Shown: in pieces, positions 55,884-64,000 of the stretch
Layout: each line of letters opens with the position of its first letter
Position numbering within the stretch: position 1 is the stretch's first letter
Source of the DNA: Metaphire vulgaris
Taxonomy: Eukaryota; Annelida; Clitellata; Crassiclitellata; Megascolecidae
DNA: 64,000 nt
Direction: 5' to 3'
NCBI GenBank assembly: GCA_018105865.1
Contig: CM030832.1
Location: 25,869,101 to 25,933,100 of the forward strand
Translations under genes and position numbers: made by a program
Notes under the pieces: model-generated
The model's database searches: none
What the model was told of the DNA's origin: nothing
The model's input: the letters and a program-made list of their open reading frames with translations, nothing else

Positions 55884-56233
55884 ACATAGATCAGCGGTTC
55901 TCAACCTGTGGGTCGCGACCTCCAAAGGGTCGAATGACGATTGCCAGGGTCGCCTGAGACCATCAGAAATATGGGGTTGTCTCTTTTCGTATTGTAAAAA
56001 TTTCCTCAGTGGTAGTTACGACGTACTAGTTGCTTCACTATAATTGTCATTCGAGGATAGACATGGAGACAATTAAATAATAACGATTCGAACATTTTGA
56101 TTGTCGTAGCATTATTATTTTTAACAGCTTACATTGTGAACGAAAATAATTTTACCGTTGGGGGTCGCAACATCATGGGGAATTGAATTAAAGGGTCGCG
56201 GTACTATAAAGGTTGAGAACCGCTGACATAGAT
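55884..56233. mobile_element. SPIN-like hAT non-autonomous element
   Basis: The body is 55,892-56,225 (334 bp), flanked by ACATAGAT on both sides. The terminal CAGCGGTTCTCAACCT is a perfect 16-bp inverted repeat. GTGGGTCGCGACC and TCGCCTGAGACCATC near the left and AACGAAAATAATTTTACCGT near the right closely resemble what I recall of SPIN (SPace INvader) elements. No coding. Confidence 0.85.
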
Positions 56234-56595
56234 GATAAAGGCATTAAAGCTGCAACAACTGCAAATTGGGTAACTAGACTTAAGGCAACTGACTGAAACA
56301 AAGCAAATTATAATTATTATTAACAGCATCTAATTGCATCGTTTCACAGTTTTAAATGGATTGTAATTTGTTGATGGAGGTCTTTGGAAGGCTGCAGTAG
56401 TGGAGGGAGTTGCAGGGAGTTGCAGTAGTCTAATTTGGAATGTAAACTTCATGTGAGTCTATTAGTTTGTTACAAATGATTTATATTTCACAGGAAGTTT
56501 GCACTCTTCATCATTAGAATGAATGCGTAAAAGTTACAATAATAATAACATTTTATGAATGCCTGATCATCATGAACTTGAGCTTGAATTGAGTA

Positions 56596-56995
56596 CCGGT
56601 AATCAGTGATGTTAACAAGGACCGACCCCCAGGACGAGGATAAGGACAAGGACCGACCCCAAAGGACGAGGATAAGGACAAGGACTGAACCCTCAAGGAC
56701 GAGGATAAGGACGAGGACCGACCCTCCAAGGACGAGGACAAGGACGAGGACTTACCCCACAACACAAGGACCACAAGGACTGACCCCAAGGACAAGGATC
56801 AAGGACAAGGACCAACCTCTGTCAGACAAAAAAGTCAGAAAGGAAAAAACCAAACACAATTTCATTTCGAATCACAAAATTAGAAAAGCAAAAATTTTTT
56901 TAACATAATGTAGTCAACAGCAATGCTGCATTTCAAATGCGCCTTTGACTTTAGCCACTAGCTATGTTACCTCGCTTAATTAAGAAATGTCAAGT

Positions 56996-57052
<57 letters not shown>

Positions 57053-57503
57053 TTAAAAAATGAAAAAGTGTTTCCAGCAGCTGATCAGTCATGCACACAC
57101 GGTGAGGTCTAATTATGAGACCACTTTGCGAAAACACTCGTTCAACTGGAGCCAGGAAACAAAGAATTTTGCTAAAGAATCAACTGGTATTATAAAAGAA
57201 ACAATGACTAAACATTTAGAGTAACTCAAAGCAAGTATGTAGCCAAAATATAAATCCACATACTACTCTTACCTTGGAACATAATTATCAGTACAATTGA
57301 AAATGGTATACAAGTAATTTGGTCCTTATAAGACTTTTCAAGGACTAAGTTACAAGGACCAGGACAAGGACCGATCTGCAAGGACGAGGATAAGGACGAG
57401 GACTGACTCCCCAGGACGAGGACGAGGACAAGGACTTCAAATTGGTCATAAGGAGTCCTTAAGGACAAGGACCAGGACAAGGATTAACATCACTGCCGGT
57501 AAT
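56596..57503 (-). mobile_element. H2 hAT element with transposase remnant
   Basis: The body is 56,604-57,495 (892 bp), flanked by CCGGTAAT on both sides. The termini CAGTGATGTTAA are inverted repeats. AAGGACGAGGA/AAGGACAAGGA units crowd both ends in the same orientation. An (AAT)n array lies at about 57,000-57,051. The minus strand at 57,060-57,165 reads LAPVERVFSQSGLIIRPHRV then CMTDQLLETLFHFL. This is the hAT dimerisation motif (SERVFS.GG.I..P.R..L). The rest of the transposase is deleted. Confidence 0.93.
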
Positions 57504-57826
57504 CTTATATGAAGTTACAAAATTGCACTGCAATAAAGCCAGTAATTGCGCAGTCATTGAGGGCCTATCGAATAATATACTACTCTAACGCGATACCAAA
57601 ACGCAGGGGAATTTCTTCCCCTAGGTTTTCAGGAAGCATTTGCTTCCTTTCCCCCCCTTGTGTGGGCGCCCCTGCATAGAGAGTTAAACAGACTGTTAAC
57701 AAACTTTAAGTAACTCTACGCGTTTATGCTAACATTTTAGCGCTTATGTGGGGATGTGGCGAGATAAAGTATTTTTTAAAAATCCGGTGGCTGTTCCACC
57801 AGAGTAGCTGAATCTTTACATATGCC

Positions 57827-57992
57827 ACTTTATGCCGTGGCGCGCAGAGAGTGGTGGGCGCCCGAGGCCAAGCCTAAAAAATGTTTGACGAGCAAAAAAA
57901 TTAAGGTCGCCGAGTCAATTTTGGCACTTCCATCTGGTCGGCGCCCGGGGCCACGCCCCCAAAAATCCCCTCTGCACGCTACTGACTCTATG
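57827..57992. mobile_element. 150-bp hAT MITE
   Basis: The body is 57,835-57,984. The ends CCGTGGCGCGCAGAG and, inverted, CAGTAGCGTGCAGAG flank GGGCGCCCGAGGCC/GGCGCCCGGGGCC subterminal blocks. The 8-bp flanks ACTTTATG and ACTCTATG differ at one base. The 60-codon open frames on both strands are spurious. Confidence 0.75.
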
Positions 57993-58239
57993 GACACGGC
58001 CCAAAGATAATACAAACAAAATGAGTCTATTATGACATATCTATGATTATTTTAGAGAGTTATGAAGTATTTAGTCCCAATCATTGTGCAGTTTTTCCAT
58101 GGTTTGGAAGTTCATGCGTTCAAGGCCTTTGAGGGACCTCAGGACATCATAGAAATGTGAAATAAAAAGTGTATCTGAATTCAATATTGATAGTAGCATG
58201 ACAATCCGTCCAGTAGGCATAACTTTTTGAAAATTGTAT

Positions 58240-58985
58240 TTTTTTGAACACCCCTAATCTCGGCTGCATGTATAGCGATTTCAATGAAATTTATATATCA
58301 TATACCTGGGAAAGTTTTTGCTGCAATTGCCAACTTTCATGCTGATATCTTTAGTGTTTGCTGAAATATGGCCAAAAAATTAAAGAGACCCACATTTTGA
58401 AATTGACATTGGAATATAACGTCCTAATAAAGTGATAAAAAATTAATTTTTTTATTTATTTGGCCCTCAAAAGGGCCGTTTTAAAGGGGATTTCAGATGA
58501 TTTGCTACGGGAGCAGGTGCTCAAAATGCCCCCTTAGCCTTCACACATGCCGACAAGCGCTTCTTCACTGACAGTATCGACTTCTTGATCTGGTTCTCAG
58601 GCAAACTCTCCCAGATATTCTTTAGCACCGTCTTCAACTCCGTGATGTTTTGTGGCTTTGGCTGATACTTTTGATATCTGTCGAGCATGATTCCCCAGAC
58701 GTGGAAGTCAAATGAATTGATATCTGGGATCGAGTTGTGTGGCCAGTCATCTTTCTTGATGAAATCTGGACAATTTTGCTACAGAAAATCCTGAGTTTTA
58801 AGAGCAGAGTGGGCAGGTGCTCCGTCTTCCTGGAATATAAAATCTTCTCCTAGCAAATCATGACAGTCCTGCAGGAGATCTGCATGGTAGCAGCTGAGTC
58901 ACGTAGCACTCGGCGCTCACTTTGGATTTGTCTGGTACGAAGTACAGGCGACCCTTGCCCTGATGGCACACTCCAGCAGTAAAAA
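58240..58985 (-). mobile_element. Tc1/mariner-type transposon, transposase C-terminal remnant
   Basis: The minus strand encodes, with two stops, GKGRLYFVPDKSKVSAECYV, FQEDGAPAHSA (second catalytic Asp of the DDE/D triad), PDFIKKDDWPHNSIPDINSF then DFHVWGIML (third catalytic region, D.N..D..VW), NITELKTVLKNIWESLP and SVKKRLSACVKA. This is the classic C-terminal half of mariner/IS630-type transposases. 58,240-58,440 is non-coding sequence shared with 31,025-31,140. It abuts U6, whose 5' part is missing. Confidence 0.85.
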
Positions 58986-59019
58986 ACGATACATTTTATT
59001 ATGATATTCATAAATCGTG

Positions 59020-59581
59020 TAGGGAATCTTTTCCTTCTTTATTGCAAGGCGTCACCCCAGCCTACCGTGCAAATTTTTACTTAACAGCCATGTAGTCTTA
59101 CGACGAAGCTCACATCGAACGCGAGAAATGTATCGAAGTGTTTAATAGCTAAAGTGAGGCTGGAGTTTTTCGTCGCAGCTCGGCTGAGCTTTCTTCACAT
59201 GTACCTCTTTTGATGTGTAACAGTTTATCACAGATATTCGACGAACATTTGCAAGTTATTTTGGGATTTGCTACTTTGCACAGAAATATCTCTTTTTTGA
59301 ACTCGCCAGTTATTGCAACTTCTCACGAAGTATGCTTTAAGATGGACGCCTGGGAATTTCTTAAATACATCTACATTCAATGTTATCGAAAGCTATGCCC
59401 AATATCCGAACTGACGGATTGGACCTGGCCCTTTAATCCGGATTTTTATCGTCCATTTTTGACTCTATTGATGAATAATACTCATTATAGCTCAGTCATA
59501 CTCTTCGCTGCATTACGACAGAGCAGAGCGTTTAAGAATTACACTGGTCTACATTTTAAAAAAAAATTTCTGCTGACCTAG
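59020..59581 (+). pseudogene. U6: 3' fragment of a cGAS-like/Mab-21 gene copy
   Basis: Homology with the full copies starts abruptly at about 59,020 (codons for ESFPSLLQGVT-like sequence), right after the mariner-type remnant. The first part has TAG (after TAM, 59,091) and TAA (near 59,151). After that the frame is open: MCNSLSQIFDEHLQVILGFA, TSHEVCFKMDAWEFLKYIYI and VILFAALRQSRAFKN, ending at 59,581 in a lysine/phenylalanine-rich read-through tail. About 490 N-terminal residues, with all catalytic positions, are gone. Confidence 0.88.
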
Positions 59582-59750
59582 GTATTTTTGCTGATTTTAC
59601 CCAATTGAGAGGTGCTGATTCCAGATATGAAGTCAAAAATTATGCAACACGTCAAATTTTTTCGCAAATTAGGAATGCTTAATTAAAGGTGTTAAAGTCA
59701 AACATAAGGGAAAATAGGAAATTCTGAAGAACCGATAACACGTAATATTT
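59582..59750. other. Junction sequence
   Basis: Short unassigned stretch between the U6 fragment and the orphan transposon gene. Confidence 0.3.
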
Positions 59751-59751
59751 T

Positions 59752-60960
59752 TTATTCAGCCCAAAAATGAGTCTGTCTTCTAACCAAGAGAGCAATAAGA
59801 GCAATAGCTAGTTGCTTAAATTTAAGTTTTGAGAAAGGAATCTTCTTTTTGGATGCTCCGGTATAGTTATGGTCACAGTTGTCACGCTGTAAACACCAGC
59901 AGTACTTAGTCTGCCATAATGTTCGAGTTCCATCTGCCTTGATATCTACGTTCCATGGTCTTGATGTCTTGATGGAAGCATTCTCCTTGTTCTTCACTCA
60001 TAGCTCCAAGATTTGAAGTTCAGATAGCTATGAAAGAAATGCAACTTGACACTCATGTTTGCTCCCAGTCTTCGAAAAGCAATCTTCGAATTTTTAACTG
60101 AAAGGTCATAATTCTCGACTCTTAAGTTGCCAAAGTAAGTCAGTAATCAGGTCATAAAAAGCATCTTGTCTACAACTATAACATCCCATTGATTCAAAAA
60201 GTCCTTTGATGTTGATGCAGTATACAAACTCCTCCTCCATATGGAAATGTTTGAAAAGATTCATTCTCTCTGCCATGATACATAAGCGTGGTTCCTGGGG
60301 CCAACACTGAACAGATTCTTTTCCTTCAGTCTTGAACCCAGTAACTCTGCTGACGGCTTCGGCAGATCTAGGTCTCATATTAGGTCATTAAACTCAGCTT
60401 GCTTGAATGTTTGGTGCATTCCAGCGTCAACTTCTAAGGCCACGAAATCTTCGCAATCGGTGTCTGTTGACTGACAAAATTCATCTTCGTAAGAAACTCC
60501 CAAAGTAGTGCAAATAGGTACAGGAACTTTGTCACAGTGAGCAACTGGTCTCAGAGCAGAGGAGATTTGGGTACTGGATGGAAGATTTTGCCTTTGTGGA
60601 CATGCCTGAAATATTTACCAGACAGAAGTAGCAGTCATCAACATGCATGGTTTCAAGAGGCTCTCGCCACACCATTGGAACTCCAAAGTTAAGACTTTTC
60701 TCTGACCTTTAGTCACATTATGAACTGTCTGAGGCTTTCAACACATGTCCTGCACACTTTATGTGGTGCCCAAGGTTTTCCTGGTCACTCAATTTAACTG
60801 CGAAATATGCATGCTAAGCTTTATGCACAAATTCAGACACCTATCTCCTTTGTTTAGGTGTTGTAAAGCAACCTCAGATGTAGCAAAATTTGTCAGGATC
60901 ATTCCTGCACTGCTCACGAAGTGTTCGGGTGCTGGGTGACATATTCCACAGAAAGCTAGT
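59752..60960 (-). pseudogene. Orphan transposon-like gene (CYFC / YQGRWN type), degenerate
   Basis: Minus-strand order with many frame breaks: FGVPMVWREPLETMHVDDCY, FCLVNISGMSTKAKSSIQYP, LPSALRPVAHCDKVPVPICT, EFNDLIRDLDLPKPSAELLG, SRLKEKNLFSV, then LGAMSEEQGECFHQDIKTME, RRYQGRWNSNIMAD and CWCL. I recognise this series from a protein found in many copies in arthropods and other invertebrates, probably transposon-derived, without an agreed name. Nearly the whole order is present but at least six frameshifts or stops kill it. It probably inserted into the U6 3' flank, which resumes near 61,880. Confidence 0.65.
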
Positions 60961-61495
60961 TAGAATAGTTAAATTTACTGCGACTTGTAAGCCTCATGAA
61001 CGACTGAATGCTGCCGTCGGTTTCACGCTGCTTATATAGGCCTATATCCATAAAATGCTGACGTCTGCAGTTTAAAACTGCCTATTAAACTGTTGTATTA
61101 TTAAATAGTTATGCCCACTGCATATTAAGCATATCTTTTGCACATCCTTAACTTTTGCATATTCAATATAGCTAAAGAATTATAATACATAATGCTACAT
61201 TATTACAGTAAACAGTAAATCAGTAAACAGCGTTTTGCGGAAAAACTGGACGTGATAGGAGAAAATGGGTGTGATTTTTGGATTCAGCACACCAAAATAC
61301 ATAAAGATCACATGTTGTCTTCAAGTCAGCAAAATTGACGTAGACCAGTGTTATTTAAACAAGCCTTACAGTCCTGGAAATTTTATTCAAAGAGATAGGA
61401 ATACACCGAAACATTTCTACGCAAAAAGACTTGTTATTTCACCTTATGTATTTGATGAATCATGAAGCAGTAACGTCATTTCTCACTTTTCATGG
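60961..61495. other. No recognisable feature
   Basis: AT-rich DNA. A 66-codon frame at 61,265-61,465 has no motif. Confidence 0.3.
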
Positions 61496-61499
61496 GGAA

Positions 61500-61790
61500 G
61501 ATAATTTGTTGGCAACTTTTGGCAAATTTTTGGCAAATTTCGGCAAATTTTTGGCAATTTTTGGCAAATTTTTTGCAATTTTTTGCAAACGTTTGGCTAA
61601 TTTTGGCTTATTTTTTGGCAATTTTGCAAACAATTTTCAATTTTTGGGCCAATTTGTTGAAACTTGCAATTTTTAGATTTTTTGGCTAATTTTTTGTAAT
61701 TTTGCAATTTTTTTCAATTTTTGGGCCAATTTTTGCAAACTTGCAATGTTTTAGATTTTTTGGACAATTTTTGGTAATTTTTGCGATGGT
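61500..61790. repeat. Degenerate TTTTTGGCAAAT tandem array
   Basis: About 290 bp of imperfect 10-14 bp units built from TTTTTGGCAA, decaying to the right. Open frames rich in Phe, Ala, Asn and Lys follow from the repeat. Confidence 0.85.
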
Positions 61791-61879
61791 TTGCACATTT
61801 CACATTTATTTATTTATTTATTTAATACATTATACATTATTTTTCATTTCCTTGGAGGCCACGGTCCCCCCTCCGAAAT

Positions 61880-62275
61880 GACGCCGCTGTCATGTAGGTG
61901 TGCTGATATTTCTAGTTTGATTTCTGCCTTTTCTATCTGCCATTTTAACGGAGAGCTTTTTATTTGTCTTATAAATATAGAAGAGAGCGCCTTAATAAGA
62001 ACTTTGTTATTCTGTTTTAAAATGGTTTTAATATACACGAATCAGTCATCATCAAGAACCGCTGGCTCAACACACATGCATAGACAACAGGCAGCAGTAT
62101 TTGTGAAATAAGTGCCGTGAATGCAGTTTATATTACCGCATCAGTTATCTTAAACTAGCATTGTTATTCGATAAAGATTCAATTGCAATTACAAAGAATT
62201 ACAATTGAATAGTCAAAGTGATTATTTGCAACAATGATATCACGTTCTGTATCTGTTCACCTGGTTGTTCCATTG
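61880..62275 (+). other. Cut-off 3' flank of a cGAS-like gene copy (probably U6)
   Basis: TCATGTAGGTGTGCTGATAT, then AAAATGGTTTTAATATACAC and GCAACAATGATATCACGTTC follow the order seen downstream of U4 (39,870-40,340) and U0. There is no coding part next to it, so it is most simply the continuation of the U6 flank, displaced 2.3 kb by insertions. Confidence 0.5.
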
Positions 62276-62482
62276 TTAATATGCGGTTTTCATAGACATC
62301 TGTGGTTGAATATAGAAAGTTCATTTATGTTTAAATAATGTTTTCCTCTCGTGCTTTACGCCATATCATCGTTTATGAGGATGAAACTCGTAATTTCCAG
62401 TTATTGCCATTGGCAGTGCACAAAAGACACCACCTATAACGTCACACATTTTAATACTTTTAAATTAATTAATTTAATTTAA

Positions 62483-63365
62483 TTAATTTAATTCTTGAAA
62501 TTTCTTTGGCTTGGCATTTGTTGATTCATAAATGAACGATTCATAAGTGGCGGATTCCTTTGCTGACATCATTCCTTGTTGGATTGTCCTCTCCAATGTT
62601 GACCTAGTGTCGCTGTTCCGCTGTACGTGTCCGAAGTATTGCAGCTTCCTTCTTTTGCACATGTTGAGGAAACGTCTTTCCGTGCCTGACATTTTCAAAA
62701 CCTCTTCATTGGTTTTCCTATCTCTCCAGCTTATGCTTTGCATGGTACGTAATGAGTACATTTCAAAAGCTTCTATTCTTCTCTGTATTTTTCTTTTCAG
62801 AGTCCAACTTTCACATCCATATGATGCTGTACTCCATGCAACACTCTCGATTATCCTCTTCTTTGTTCTCATGCTGATATTATTGTCTTTCCAAATGTTC
62901 TTCATTTTTCTGATGGCAACCCTTCCTTTTGTCAATCTGGCCTTTATTTCTTCCTCTAGGGAGCAGTCTTCTGATATAATTGCGCCAAGATATGTAAACT
63001 TTCCCACTTGTTCCATTACCTTTTGATCTACTCTGATGGAAACTTTGTCTCCGTTAGTTGTCATTACTTTTGATTTATTTACATTTATTTGAAGCCCATA
63101 TTTCGCACTCGCTTGTTCCACTCTGCTTACTAGTTCTTGAAGTTCCTTGTGCGCTCGATGCCAGCAAAACCACATCGTCTGCATACCTTAGATTATTAAT
63201 GGTTAGTCCACCAACTTTGCATCCCCCTTTGAACCCTTGTAAAGCCACACGCATTATGATTTCTGCTATTATATTAAACAGACGTGGGGATATTGTACAA
63301 CCTTGTCTCACGCCTTTTTTATTTTGAACCATTCTGTGACTGTTCCCATTATTCGTATGGCACCT
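62483..63365 (-). mobile_element. RTE-like LINE, copy B (reverse transcriptase C-terminal half)
   Basis: Minus strand from 63,365: RIMGTVTEWFKIKKGVRQGC followed by TISPRLFNIIAEI (motif B), LRYADDVVLLASSAQ (motif C, YADD), a +1 shift near 63,150, GLQINVNKSKVMTT, YLGAIISEDCSLEEEIKARL, SWTLKRKIQRRIEAFEMYSL and RKLQYFGHVQRNSD. It is nearly identical to copy A (24,673-25,590) and better preserved at its 5' side. It is 5' truncated, lacks the endonuclease domain and is not autonomous. Confidence 0.92.
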
Positions 63366-64000
63366 TATGTATGCAGTGCTTAATATATGATAGGCTTAGA
63401 GATTGGATCGTAAAGTTTCAGCTCCTACTAATGAGGAACAAAACCCTCTGTAGCTGCAGAAGTATAGGTCACGCCTAACTACTTTAAACTGTGGTCTTTA
63501 GTCTGGCGGTTCTCAGAGAGGCGGCACTGGGTCTAAAGAGAGACGCGCAATGTCAATAATAATAATAATAATAATATGCGAGATAACATCTATCTATTCG
63601 AAGTCAAACTTAGCTCCATGTATTTCAGTGACTAATCATAATGATCAGTCCAAGCAGACGTTGTATTGCAACATTATGCAATTCAAGTGAAAGGCTTCTG
63701 TCAGACTCGTATGCATAGCGATGCATCCATAATTAGGGATTTAATTATTACAACGATGCTCTGAATACCTGAATGCGGAATTTCTCTCGACGGGTCTGCA
63801 TAAACAACAGAGTGGAGTAGGAGTGGATTTTCCCTCCTAATTACTAATTCATTCGAAATAGCAGCTGTTCCAGATGCATATACAGTAGTTAGTTGCCTAC
63901 AGACTTCTATTACCACTGCTACTTCCTTGTTGTCTTGGGTCGTTCTGTGGCTGATATTCGTCGTTTGCGTCCTTCTCTCTGTTCAGCTGCAATCAGTTGA
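63366..64000. other. No recognisable feature
   Basis: AT-rich DNA with a short (AAT)n run near 63,550-63,575. A 71-codon minus frame (63,701-63,916) lacks motifs. Confidence 0.3.

Larger units (their letters stand above)
55245..57682. mobile_element. H1 hAT transposon with two nested hATs
   Basis: The body is 55,253-57,674, flanked by CATAGAGA on both sides (55,245-55,252 and 57,675-57,682). The 12-bp termini CAGGGGCGCCCA are perfect inverted repeats. An (ATT)n array lies at about 55,362-55,458. H1's own transposase region is missing at CCAGTAAC (about 55,650). Two later hAT elements are inserted, at 55,892-56,225 and 56,604-57,495, each with its own 8-bp duplication. Without them the element would be about 1.2 kb. 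Confidence 0.95.

Overview
The window is a stretch of animal nuclear genome: AT-rich, full of microsatellites, LINE, SINE, Helitron-like and hAT-type remnants, with single-exon-like coding blocks far apart. The motif TAGGCCT and near variants recur throughout, which I loosely associate with echinoderm genomes. Together with the gene family this suggests a marine invertebrate, but I cannot name the species.

The host genes are one family. Seven copies or remnants of a Mab-21/cGAS-like nucleotidyltransferase (cGLR-type) gene lie head to tail on the + strand. U0 is a 3' scrap near 4.07-4.29 kb. U1 (8.16-10.14 kb) is frameshifted twice. U2 (12.55-14.48 kb) is a clear pseudogene. U3 (28.88-30.88 kb), U4 (37.20-39.21 kb) and U5 (48.68-50.70 kb) are intact, with 666, 668 and 673 residues. 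U6 (59.02-59.58 kb) is a 3' fragment. The intact copies keep a GS motif, a DxD pair, a third Asp about 95-117 residues later, the WRxSFS helix and the TY..KT motif, all at positions matching cGAS. They lack the cGAS zinc-ribbon insertion and add a C-terminal helical region of roughly 280 residues. A 3' splice acceptor about 20-85 bp before the start codon is retained in U1-U5, and shared 5' and 3' flanks show that a larger unit was duplicated. A near-invariant core block next to unalignable segments suggests gene conversion plus local diversification. By analogy with animal cGLRs these would be cytosolic nucleic-acid or ligand sensors that make a nucleotide second messenger; that role is inferred.

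The rest is repeats. 0.4-3.8 kb: LINE scraps, microsatellites, an unexplained GC-rich block, a SINE and a MITE. 4.3-6.5 kb: a LINE and a recurring flank repeat. 14.7-27.5 kb: Helitron-like elements, a 2.7 kb TIR transposon with a nearly readable transposase, a 78-bp satellite with a two-unit higher-order structure, a G-rich tract and a long AGY trinucleotide tract. 27.5-28.8 kb: a hAT element inserted just before the U3 splice acceptor. 31.8-33.7 kb: a Ginger-type element with long TIRs. 33.7-36 kb and 39.3-41.3 kb: LINE fragments. 44.5-48 kb: a hAT split by an inversion. 52.2-57.7 kb: hAT remnants, including a 2.4 kb element with two further hATs nested in it, one SPIN-like. 58.2-63.4 kb: a mariner-type remnant, an orphan transposon gene and a LINE copy.

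No rRNA, functional tRNA, CRISPR or bacterial-type operon was seen. Coordinates of degenerate elements are approximate unless target-site duplications are given.
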